In this document: one piece after another, positions 15,898 to 24,300 of the stretch
Layout: each line of letters starts with the position of its first letter
Position numbering within the stretch: the stretch's first letter is position 1
Source: Alphaproteobacteria bacterium
Lineage (GTDB): Bacteria; Pseudomonadota; Alphaproteobacteria; Micropepsales; Micropepsaceae
Direction: 5' to 3'
NCBI GenBank assembly: GCA_017983635.1
Contig: JAGOBA010000008.1
Location: 1-64,000 of the forward strand
Length of the DNA: 64,000 nt
Program-made: the position numbers and the translations under genes
The notes under the pieces: model-generated
Databases searched by the model: none
Seen by the model: the letters and a program-made list of their open reading frames with translations, nothing else
Told to the model about the DNA's origin: nothing

Positions 15898-16140
15898 CTA
15901 GTGGCGGGCCAACTCGCGCTTCGGCGACGGCCTGAAGAGCAGATAGATCAGGCCGAAGACCAGCAGGAACGGCGCAGCCCATACGAAGAGATGGATTGCA
16001 ATCCCAAGGACCGTGAAGAACAACCCGACAGCCAGGCCGACGCCCGCCATCATCAGGCCCACCAGAATGACCAAGAGGATCACCGGAAGGAGCAGCGCCA
16101 TCACGAGCAGCGCTATCAATCCGCCTAGCAAATCGCCCAT
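15898..16140 (-). CDS. Small membrane protein, unknown function
   Basis: An 80-residue very hydrophobic protein with two or three membrane helices (LGGLIALLVMALLLPVILLV, LMMAGVGLAVGLFFTVLGIA, LFVWAAPFLLVFGLIYLLF) and a short basic tail (RPSPKRELARH). Its pattern resembles small phage-shock or envelope-stress membrane proteins, but no family is assigned. An AGGC-type ribosome-binding site precedes the ATG. A perfect 8-bp dyad 30 bases upstream of the start suggests repressor control, which strengthens the case that the gene is real. Confidence 0.65.
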   Translation of the reverse strand: MGDLLGGLIALLVMALLLPVILLVILVGLMMAGVGLAVGLFFTVLGIAIHLFVWAAPFLLVFGLIYLLFRPSPKRELARH

Positions 16141-16169
16141 TTTTTGCCTCCCAAAGCCGCCATTGCGGC

Positions 16170-16191
16170 TAGTATTAACCAGATAATACTA
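16170..16191. promoter_or_regulatory. Operator-like palindrome upstream of the small membrane gene
   Basis: TAGTATTA (16170-16177), six bases, TAATACTA (16184-16191): a perfect 8-bp dyad, AT-rich against a GC-rich background. It lies within the 301-base gap 16141-16441. Its position, 30 bases before the minus-strand start at 16140, fits an operator for a dimeric repressor. The rest of the gap, up to the glycosyltransferase start, shows nothing else that I can support. Confidence 0.55.
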
Positions 16192-16441
16192 ACTGGGCAG
16201 TAGTTCAACGGCAAGGGCTACCCGGAAAAATTGTTTGTAGGGTCGCCCGCGCGGTTGCATGCAGACCACAAGAACGACGAATGCGAACGTCGCTCGATAC
16301 CCAGGCCCACAAAACGCAACCGCTGCGCGTTAAGTTCGCGCTCCAGTACGGTGATTCGCCATGGGTTTTGCCACTGCCGTTCGCGTTGCGCCGCCTCAGG
16401 TTGGTGGTTGGAGTTCTGCCCCCGTGGCAGAGAGTGCGCCC

Positions 16442-17140
16442 ATGACGGCGCCAGCAGCTATCGACCTGACGATCATCATTCCGACGCTGAATGCCGGCGC
16501 GCGGCTGAGCGAGACTTTGTCCGCCGTCGACGAAGTGCGCGACACGTTGGCGGTCGATGTGATCGTCGTTGATGGCGGGTCGAGCGACGATACGTTGACA
16601 CGTGCATATGCCGGTGGCGCGCGCGTTGTGACGGCCGCGCGCGGGCGCGGGTTGCAGCTGTCGGCGGGCGCAAAAGAGGCGACCGGTCGCTGGTTGCTAT
16701 TCCTGCACGCGGACACGACGTTAGAACCGTTTTGGAGCACGACCGTCACGTCGTTCATGCGGGGCAAAGGTAACGGGCTCAAGGCCGCGTATTTCACGTT
16801 CGCGCTCGACGACGCCTCCAGCGCGGCGCGGCGCGTCGAAGTACTGGCGAATTGGCGCGCGCGTAGGCTTGGGTTGCCGTATGGCGATCAAGGCTTGCTG
16901 ATGTCGCGCACGATGTACGACTCGTTGGTCGGGTATCTCGATCTGCCGATCATGGAAGATGTCGACATGGTGCGGCGGATCGGGCGGCAGAATCTAATCG
17001 AGTTGCCGGCAACGGCGACGACATCGGCGGCGCGTTACCGGCGCGACGGCTATTGGAAGCGGCCGATCAAGAACCTGGCGCTGCTCACGCTCTATTTCAT
17101 GGGCGTGTCGCCGCGGCGGCTTGCCCGGATGTATGGCTAA
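16442..17140 (+). CDS. Family 2 glycosyltransferase (TIGR04283-like)
   Basis: A 232-residue GT-A-fold transferase. N-terminal IDLTIIIPTLNAGARLSETL is followed by VIVVDGGSSDDTLTRA, the sugar-nucleotide DxD-like segment LLFLHADTTLEPFW, and YGDQGLLMSRTMYDSL with LPIMEDVDMVRRI. This is the pattern of the family paired in many genomes with TIGR04282/DUF2064 proteins, as here; some such pairs have been annotated for arsenosugar biosynthesis. No transmembrane anchor is seen. The ATG at 16442 follows an open stretch from 16361 with no domain character. The last 8 bases overlap the next gene, indicating translational coupling in a three-gene operon. Confidence 0.87.
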   Translation: MTAPAAIDLTIIIPTLNAGARLSETLSAVDEVRDTLAVDVIVVDGGSSDDTLTRAYAGGARVVTAARGRGLQLSAGAKEATGRWLLFLHADTTLEPFWSTTVTSFMRGKGNGLKAAYFTFALDDASSAARRVEVLANWRARRLGLPYGDQGLLMSRTMYDSLVGYLDLPIMEDVDMVRRIGRQNLIELPATATTSAARYRRDGYWKRPIKNLALLTLYFMGVSPRRLARMYG

Positions 17141-17729
17141 ACCCCTCGTCGTCATTTTCGCCCGCGCGCCGAGATACGGCGCGGTCAAGACACGCTTGGC
17201 GCGCGATATTGGCTCCGCGGAAGCGATCCGGTTCTATCGCCGCACATTGTTCGATCTCGCCCGGCGGATTGGTGGCGATCCGCGCTTCGAGACCGTTGTG
17301 GCCACCACGCCGGACAGCGCGGCACAGATCCACGGCATCTGGCCGCCGCAGCTACGTGTGGCTCGCCAGGGTCACGGCGATCTCGGGCGCCGGATGATGC
17401 GCGCGCTTAGGGGCGCGGGGGCGCGGCCCGCGGTCGTGATAGGCAGCGACGTTCCCGGGATCACTTCGCGTCATTTGATCGTCGCGTTTCGTTCCTTGGG
17501 GCGAGCGCCATTCGTTCTCGGACCCGCACGAGACGGTGGATTCTGGCTCATTGGTGCGCGGCGCCCGTCGTGCTTGCGGCTTGAGACATTGGACGGCGTG
17601 CGCTGGTCGTCGAGCACGACCATGCAAGAGACTATCGAGCGGTTGGGGCCCGTTGACGTGCTGCCCCTTGTGCTCGAAGATGTTGATGATGGCGAGACTT
17701 TTCGCATGGTCGCGAGGATGGCACGATGA
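17133..17729 (+). CDS. DUF2064/TIGR04282 nucleotidyl- or glycosyltransferase-like protein
   Basis: A 198-residue protein of the CobC/MobA-like GT-A superfamily known as TIGR04282. Motifs: MAKPLVVIFARAPRYGAVKT followed by RLARDIG, a nucleotide-binding loop; VIGSDVPGITSRHL; and GPARDGGFWLIGARRP. It overlaps the preceding glycosyltransferase by 8 bases (ATGGCTAA) and the following GST gene by 4 bases. The two transferases probably act on the same product, one perhaps activating and the other transferring a sugar. The actual product is unknown. Confidence 0.85.
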   Translation: MAKPLVVIFARAPRYGAVKTRLARDIGSAEAIRFYRRTLFDLARRIGGDPRFETVVATTPDSAAQIHGIWPPQLRVARQGHGDLGRRMMRALRGAGARPAVVIGSDVPGITSRHLIVAFRSLGRAPFVLGPARDGGFWLIGARRPSCLRLETLDGVRWSSSTTMQETIERLGPVDVLPLVLEDVDDGETFRMVARMAR

Positions 17730-18469
17730 GCGAACCGATCGAACTGCTGCAGTTTCGCTTTTCTCCTTACAACGAAAAGGTTCGCTGGGCGCTGGACTAT
17801 AAGGGGATCGCGCATACGCGGCGCAGCCTCGCGCCGGGACCTCACGCCGCTGTGACGCGCAGGCTGACCGGACAGACGGCGACGCCTGTGTTGAAGATCG
17901 GGGCGCGCGCAATCGCAGGCTCGGCACAAATCATAGGCGAGCTTGAGACTCTCAAACCGTTGCCCGCGCTCTACCCCACGGACGAGGCGTTGAGAGCTCG
18001 GGCGCTCGCGATCGAGAAGCGCTTCGACGAAGAACTGATGCCGCGTATCCGCCGCGCGATCCTCATGACCATTGTGCACGACGGACAATACGTGTCGAAA
18101 GTGTTCGGCGGCGGGTACATGTACGGATTGCTGTTTCCGCTCGTCCGGGGGCTCGTGAAGAAGGGAAACGGCATTACGGGTCCCGAGTCGGCGGCCGACG
18201 GCGCGCGTGCCGCGCAAGAAGCGTTCGACTGGGTGGCGCAAGAGTCGAAGGCGACGGGCTATCTTGCGGGATCGTCGTTCAGTGTCGCCGACCTCGCGGT
18301 CGCCTCTCATTTGGCAACGTGCATCGACCCTCCACATGCCGACATGCAGCGCCCGCAGCCAGCGCCGCAGAAAATGAACGAATGGCTCGAACGGTGGCGC
18401 GGGCACCCGGGTGCGGAGTGGGTGATGCGCATGTATGCAAAGCACCGGCCGGCGCCGCTGGCGCGCTGA
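17726..18469 (+). CDS. Glutathione S-transferase family protein
   Basis: A 247-residue protein with an N-terminal thioredoxin-like GST domain (ELLQFRFSPYNEKVRWALDY, with the catalytic-site region SPYNEKV and the glutathione-binding TATPVLKIG, then AIAGSAQIIGELE). The C-terminal domain is all-helical (FDEELMPRIRRAILMTIVHD; GSSFSVADLAVASHL). It begins within the stop codon of the DUF2064 gene (ATGA), so it belongs to the same operon. The role is conjugation or glutathione-linked redox chemistry, presumably connected to the product of the two transferases. Confidence 0.87.
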   Translation: MSEPIELLQFRFSPYNEKVRWALDYKGIAHTRRSLAPGPHAAVTRRLTGQTATPVLKIGARAIAGSAQIIGELETLKPLPALYPTDEALRARALAIEKRFDEELMPRIRRAILMTIVHDGQYVSKVFGGGYMYGLLFPLVRGLVKKGNGITGPESAADGARAAQEAFDWVAQESKATGYLAGSSFSVADLAVASHLATCIDPPHADMQRPQPAPQKMNEWLERWRGHPGAEWVMRMYAKHRPAPLAR

Positions 18470-18477
18470 ATGCACGG

Positions 18478-19653
18478 CTACCGGCCGATCCCAGCGACCG
18501 CCTCGACCAAGCGTTCAGAGTCAGCTTCATTCTGATAGATGCCGAAGCCGATGCGCAGGCGATCGCCGCGGTGGTCGACGACGATGTTCCGGGTCGCGAG
18601 TTCCCGACTGATGCTCGCGGCTTCGGCGGTGCGGAATGTCAGGAAGCGGCCTCGCTTGGCGGGGTCCTCAATCATCAACTGCTTGGACGAGATTGGGGTC
18701 TTCGCGGTGTCGAGTTTGGTGACGAACGTGCGCTGCAGGTCGAGGCAGTAACGGTGCATGTCGCCAACGGTGAGCGCCTCCGCGTCCAGCCAATCCATTA
18801 CCGCATTCAAGCGATAGAGACCTGACGGATCGAAGGTCGCGCCGGCGAAGCGGCTGGCGTCGGTGCCGTAGGCGACGCGATCGGGGCGTGCATTCTCAAG
18901 CGCGCCGAACTCCGCGTACCAGCCGGTGTCGCGCGGGCGTTCGCCATAGCCCTGCGGGCAGTGCATGAAGCAGACGCCCTCGCCCGCCATCGCGTATTTG
19001 TAGCCGCCGGCGATGTAGAAGGCGCGGGATGCGACTGAGGTCAGGTCGAGCGGGAGCGCCATGAACGAATGGTACCCGTCGATGACCACGAACGCGTGCT
19101 TGTCTTCGACCGCGTCTGCGATCTCCCCTAGATCCGTTACGGTAAGTGCAAAGCCGGAGTTGTAGAAGACTTGGCTCAACCAGACGATATCCCAATCGTC
19201 GCCGCGTCGAATCTCGTCGATGAAGCGCGACTTGAAGGTCGCGATCGGCTCCACCGGCACGCGCACAATGTTGACGAGTTCGTCTTCCTCCAGGCGCGCC
19301 ATCTGCCGCGTGAAAGAGTGGAACTCGCCATCGGTCGCGAGCACGTTGTGCTTGGGCAAGCCGTGAGTCGCCGAAAGAAGACGCAGGAGAAGATCATGCG
19401 TGTTCGGCGCGAAGACGATCGTGCGCGAGTCCGGCAGCGACAGGCGGCGGGCGATGTGGCGTTGCGCCGCCGGAATGACGTCGGCGAAGACCTTTTCCCA
19501 CTTGCGATCGAGAAATGCCGCCGCGTCGCGCCAATAGTTTTGCTGTGCGTCGAGGGTTACGTCGGGCCACGGGTGGTGGCTATGCGCGGCGAAATGCAAT
19601 GGGGCGCCCGCGGCGCCGATCGACTTGGCAAAGTGGTCTTTGAGATGGCGCAC
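18478..19653 (-). CDS. Class V aminotransferase-fold PLP enzyme, kynureninase-like
   Basis: A 391-residue PLP-dependent enzyme. It opens with PLHFAAHSHHPWPDVTLDAQ, has VFAPNTHDLLLRLLS as the phosphate-binding region, FVVIDGYHSFMALPLDL as the aspartate segment, and the PLP lysine in AGGYKYAMAGEG. It lies 6 bases downstream of tryptophan 2,3-dioxygenase. That position implies it converts kynurenine to anthranilate and alanine, but its N-terminus differs from the canonical kynureninase Y-L-D-G-N-S-L-G opening. It belongs to a divergent clade whose reaction I infer from context. No formamidase gene is present between or near the two genes. Confidence 0.8.
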   Translation of the reverse strand: MRHLKDHFAKSIGAAGAPLHFAAHSHHPWPDVTLDAQQNYWRDAAAFLDRKWEKVFADVIPAAQRHIARRLSLPDSRTIVFAPNTHDLLLRLLSATHGLPKHNVLATDGEFHSFTRQMARLEEDELVNIVRVPVEPIATFKSRFIDEIRRGDDWDIVWLSQVFYNSGFALTVTDLGEIADAVEDKHAFVVIDGYHSFMALPLDLTSVASRAFYIAGGYKYAMAGEGVCFMHCPQGYGERPRDTGWYAEFGALENARPDRVAYGTDASRFAGATFDPSGLYRLNAVMDWLDAEALTVGDMHRYCLDLQRTFVTKLDTAKTPISSKQLMIEDPAKRGRFLTFRTAEAASISRELATRNIVVDHRGDRLRIGFGIYQNEADSERLVEAVAGIGR

Positions 19654-19659
19654 GGGGCT

Positions 19660-20730
19660 TTAAGACTCGTAGCGATAGCGCATCGACTTTCGCACGTCCT
19701 CGGGCAGCGGCGGAAGGGCGGAGCGCGGGATCAGGAACGTGGCGATGGCGAATAGGTCGTTATACGAGCGGTGTTTATCGGCCGTTGCGCGCAGATAGTC
19801 GTAGCCCGCCGAGCCGCCGGTGCCGACCTTGCGGCCCAGCATGCGCGAGACCATGAGCGCATGGCGCATGCGCCAGAGCGCCAGGGTCTCGTCCATGTCC
19901 ATGAGCGCCTTGAGCATGCGGAAGCCGGCATTCGCCGCCGGTTCGTCGCGGTAGAGGAACAGGAAGAGCGCCGCTTGCAATGCTCGGCGAGAAAACGTCC
20001 AAGCGCCCTGCGCCCGAAGGGCTGCGTAGCTGGTGTCGTCGAGCAGCCCATCGAACATCGCGCGGGACTTCTGTAGGGAACCGATCTGCACGTCTTTTTC
20101 CGCCTGGCCCAAGTGCGGGTGGGCGCGGATTTGGTCCATGTCGTGGCCCAGCATCGCGTCAAGAGCCTTTGCGTAAGCATCGCGGAAATGGAAGCCGCCA
20201 TGCTCGACGAACGGCGTGCGCGATAGCCAGCTGTCGATCTGATCGTGGAGCGACGGTTTTGTTTCTTGCGCGCGCACTCTGTCGCGCGCGGCGTTGTCCA
20301 AACTGACGTCGAAGCTCGCGTCATTGAAGGGGAGGCGGGCCTCGCGCTTCAAGCCCAGGCGAATCTCGAGCAGACGGAACTGCTCGCTTTGGAAGCCCGA
20401 ACTCGGCATCAGCAAGTTGCGGAACTCGAGGAAGTCCATCGGGGTCATGGTTTCCAGGATGTCGATCTGCGAGACGAGCAGTTGCTGGATCCTCACGACT
20501 CGCTCGGCGGCGTGCACGGCGCGGCCAAGTTCGGCATCGTCGACCACTGAGCCCGCGAAGACGTTTTGCACGAGATCGAGCTCGTGGAGAATCTGTTTGA
20601 ACCAGAGTTCGTAAGTCTGGTGAATGACGATGAACAGCATTTCGTCGTGCGCGAGAGCCCCGCGCTTGGCGCTCTCGGGCTCTTGCGATTTGAGAATACG
20701 ATCGAGTTTCAGATAGCTTGCGTAGTCCAT
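19660..20730 (-). CDS. kynA: Tryptophan 2,3-dioxygenase
   Basis: A 356-residue haem dioxygenase that opens the indole ring of L-tryptophan to N-formylkynurenine. Hallmarks: YASYLKLDRILKSQEPES, the distal-pocket His in FIVIHQTYELWFKQILHEL, FRNLLMPSSGFQSEQFRLLE, and the haem-ligand region RHALMVSRMLG followed by KVGTGGSAGYDYLRA. It ends in a short basic tail. AAAGGG lies just before the ATG at 20730; an in-frame ATG at 20748 is possible. It forms an operon with the kynureninase-like gene, suggesting tryptophan degradation or an anthranilate/NAD branch. Confidence 0.93.
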   Translation of the reverse strand: MDYASYLKLDRILKSQEPESAKRGALAHDEMLFIVIHQTYELWFKQILHELDLVQNVFAGSVVDDAELGRAVHAAERVVRIQQLLVSQIDILETMTPMDFLEFRNLLMPSSGFQSEQFRLLEIRLGLKREARLPFNDASFDVSLDNAARDRVRAQETKPSLHDQIDSWLSRTPFVEHGGFHFRDAYAKALDAMLGHDMDQIRAHPHLGQAEKDVQIGSLQKSRAMFDGLLDDTSYAALRAQGAWTFSRRALQAALFLFLYRDEPAANAGFRMLKALMDMDETLALWRMRHALMVSRMLGRKVGTGGSAGYDYLRATADKHRSYNDLFAIATFLIPRSALPPLPEDVRKSMRYRYES

Positions 20731-20934
20731 GGGCCCTTTACCCTTCATTCAGTCATTGCCGACAAGACCACACAATTCGGCGGGCAACTGCCACTAACTG
20801 CCAATTACGCCAGCAGGGCCGCCGGACACTCCTTACCATTGTGCTAACGCGCATCGAAAAACCTGCCGACATTCACACAACCGAAAGGCGAATGTGTGAT
20901 CGTCCGCTAGAAGAAGAACTGCCAGGAGTGGCAA

Positions 20935-21342
20935 ATGGCCCGGGTACTTGTTATCGACGACGACGCTTTGTTCGTCAAACTGATGGTGCACACGCTGAAA
21001 CAGCGCGGCCATGAGGTGGAGTTTGCGTTGGACGGTCTTGCGGGTTCGCGAGCGTTTAGCGGATCGCCGTTCGATGTTGTGGTCTGCGATATCGTGATGC
21101 CTGAGCAAGAAGGCGTCGAGACGATCAAGACGATGCGCCGCGATCGGCCGGATGTCGGGATTGTTGCGATTTCCGGGGGTTTGAGCCTGGGGCCGACGTC
21201 GAACATCGATGTGCTGCACATTGCGGGTCAATTGGGCGCCGACGTGACGCTGAAAAAGCCGTTCCAATTGTCGGAACTCGCGAGCGCGGTCGAACTTGCG
21301 CTCAACACGCCGCGGACATCCACCGCCAAAGCGCACGGCTGA
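20935..21342 (+). CDS. Single-domain response regulator (CheY-like)
   Basis: A 135-residue receiver domain with the acidic pocket VLVIDDDALF, the phospho-acceptor Asp in DVVVCDIVMPEQEG, and the conserved Lys in VTLKKPFQLSEL. A longer loop (AISGGLSLGPTSNIDVLHI) replaces the usual T/S motif region. There is no output domain, so it must act by protein contact or phosphotransfer. AGGAG precedes the ATG. The next gene, 13 bases downstream, is a very large hybrid kinase with its own receiver and HPt domain, so this is the likely terminal receiver of that relay. Confidence 0.92.
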   Translation: MARVLVIDDDALFVKLMVHTLKQRGHEVEFALDGLAGSRAFSGSPFDVVVCDIVMPEQEGVETIKTMRRDRPDVGIVAISGGLSLGPTSNIDVLHIAGQLGADVTLKKPFQLSELASAVELALNTPRTSTAKAHG

Positions 21343-21355
21343 ACCGGCAACCGCC

Positions 21356-24300
21356 ATGGCTGTGGACGCGCCGCCCTCGCAAGCACGTTCAGGCTGGCGG
21401 CACTCGGCGCTCGGCTGGCTTCACCTCGTCTTCGCAGGCCTAACGCTCGCAACGGTGGCGGCGAGTCTTTGGCTCGCGCACTTGGTGGTCGCCGGCTACG
21501 AGCACGCCATCGATGAGTCGCGCGAATGGGACGGTATCGACGTCCAAGCGACGCAACTGAGCAGCGCGCTGTCGCAGATGCAAGCATCCGTCCAGAATGG
21601 GCTGATCGCCAAGTCGGCTGGCCTTTCAGCGGAGTTGGAAGAGCGCGGGTATCAGAGATTCACCGCCTCCGCCCTCGCCATTCGTCAAGAACTTGTCGGC
21701 GAGGAGAGCTGGGGGCACACGACGTTGCCGCGCTTGCGAACCGCGCTTGCCGAGTCCGTTGCCGGTGTCGAGGCCGCTCACCATGAGGCGGCGTTGTTGT
21801 TCAAAGCCGCTCGCGCCAACGATACGCATGGAGCTCTTCTCAAACTCGGCGCGGTGAGCCGTGCGCAACGTGTCGCATTGATCCGCCTGGACCGCGTTCG
21901 CGATCTCATTCGCGAAACGAAGGATCAATGGTGGCAGCGGCAAGGCGCTTGGCTGCACGAACTCGGGTCTTACGAAATTCCGATCGGCGCCACTGTTGCG
22001 GCCGCAATCATCGCGCTGGCGACTTTTGGATTTCTCCTGCAGGGCCGTCATGCGGGTCTGGTGAGCGAGCTTCGCTTGGCGGAGGCGGGGCGCCGCAAAG
22101 AGACCGAGCGACTGGCGCTTAGCGAAGAGCGCTATAAGAGCCTGTCCGCATCGATGGATGGCGTCGTCTATCGCGTTCGCTTGGGAGAGCAGTGGCTTCT
22201 TGAGTATCTCAGTCCCAATACAGAGCGGTTCTTCGGCGTCGCTCCACCGCAGCTCGTCGGCTTGCCGGCCGATCAGATTCTGTGGTGGGTCATTCGCCGA
22301 CGCGATCGTGAGCGCCACCGGGTAGTTATCGATCACGCCGTTGCCTCGCGGAAACCCTATGAAGTCGAGTTTCAAGTCAAGACGCCGGACGGGAAGTATC
22401 GCTGGGTGCTGGAGCGCGGCCGTGTGGTCGATGGCGCCGGTCCCGGCGAGGCGCCGACGCTGGACGCTCTGTTCGTCGATGTCACGCAACAAGTCGAAGC
22501 GCGCGAAGCCCTTCGCGAGAGCGAGGCGCGCTTCAACAGCATGGTCACGCATCTCGACGGCGCGCTCTACAGGTCGCGCGCGCGCGAGCCGTTCGTCGAT
22601 CTCTACTTCAGCGACGGCGTCGAAAGGCTGACGGGATACACCCCCGGCGAATTGATCGGGCCCCAGGAACGGTACTTTTCCGAAGTCGTACTGCCGGAGG
22701 ACCGGGCGAGGGCTTCAGCGGTCTTCCAACGCGCCAGAGAGCAACACGTTGCGGTGGAAGTCGAGTACCGCATTCGCCATAAAGACGGCTCGATCCGTTG
22801 GATCTACGATCGCGGGGCGCCCGCGGAGATTGACGCAGACGGCCGCCCGGCTTTCATCGACGGCCTGATGATCGACATCACCGCACGCAAAGACGCTGAG
22901 GCGCGGTTGGCCGCGACCGAAGAGCGTATCGGTGAACTGATCGAGAACGTCGATGAGGTCTTCTATACCTGCATCGCGGACGATCATTGGACCGCAACTT
23001 ATCTGAGCCCGTCCTTCGAGCGGTTGACGGGCTATCCGGTGGCGGACGTACTTGAGAACAGCACACTGTCGCTCGGCGACTTGGTTCATCCCGACGATCG
23101 GGCGCATGTGCGGGAAGTGGGGGCGGCGGCACAAGGCCGCGCTTTCGAGATGACCTACCGAATTGTGACGAAGAGCGGCGAGGAACGCTGGGTCTTCGAG
23201 CGCGGGCGCACGACGGGGGAGATTGCCGACGGTCAGAAACTGGTGTCGGGCTTTATGTCCGACATTACGGTCCGAAAGAGGCTGGAGCACGCGGTCAACG
23301 AGCGCGACTCGCGGCTCGCCGCGCTGACGGCGAGCCTGGACGGCGCGATGTTCCGCGCGCGGCTTACCGACCCGGTCGTGATCGACTACATCAGCCCCGG
23401 TGTTCAGAAGATGCTTGGGCTGCCGGCGGAAGAGTTCATCGGAAAGCCGTCCCTGACGCTGGAACGAATGAACCCGAAACATCTGGCGCGCTATCTCGAG
23501 GTCGTGGTTGCGGCGAACCTGGAGATGCGGCCCTACGAGATCGAGTATCAGATCACGCATCTCGACGGATCGAAGCGATGGATGCTGGAGCGCGGCTGCG
23601 CCACCGAGCCGGACGAGAACGGCATGCCGCGCTACTCTGATGGCTTGATCTTCGACATTACTGACCAACACAATCTGCGCGAGCAGCTGGCTGAGCGCGA
23701 GCGGCGGCTGGCCGACCTGACGGCCAACATCGACGGCGTTCTGTTCCGGGCGCGGCTCGGCAAGCCGTCGATCATGGAGTACTATAGCCCCAGCATCAAA
23801 AAGCAGCTGGGCTTTGATCCGGCCGACGTGATCGGCAAACCATCGATCGGCATCCAGCTGATGCATCCCGAGGACCTCGGCCGGTACGAGCGCACTGTCT
23901 TCGGCGCAATGCGGCGGAAGGAGCCCTACGAGATCGAGTACCGGGTGGCTCTGCCAACCGGCGAGACGAAGTGGCTCATGGAGCGCGGCAGCGCCACGGC
24001 GTTCGACGAACGCGGCAAGCCCACGATCCTCGAGGGCTTCTCGATCGACATCAGCGCGCGCAAAGAGATGGAAGTCGCGCTTGAGGAAACAAACAACCGC
24101 GTGCGCAGCCTCGTCGAATGCATCGAAGAGGTGTTCTTCACTTGCCGTGTCGATCCGGATTGGACGATGGTGTTCGTGAGCCCCAGCATTGAGAAGCTCT
24201 CGGGATATCCGGCTCGCGATTTTCTGCACAACCAGGTTCGGTCGATCGGATCCCTGCTACACCCGGAGGACACCGAGGCGGCTTGGAAAATTGTGTCGGA

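Noticed and set aside
22715-24229. 504-codon antisense frame inside the hybrid kinase
   Set aside because: Mirror of the PAS-repeat coding sequence; no family resemblance.
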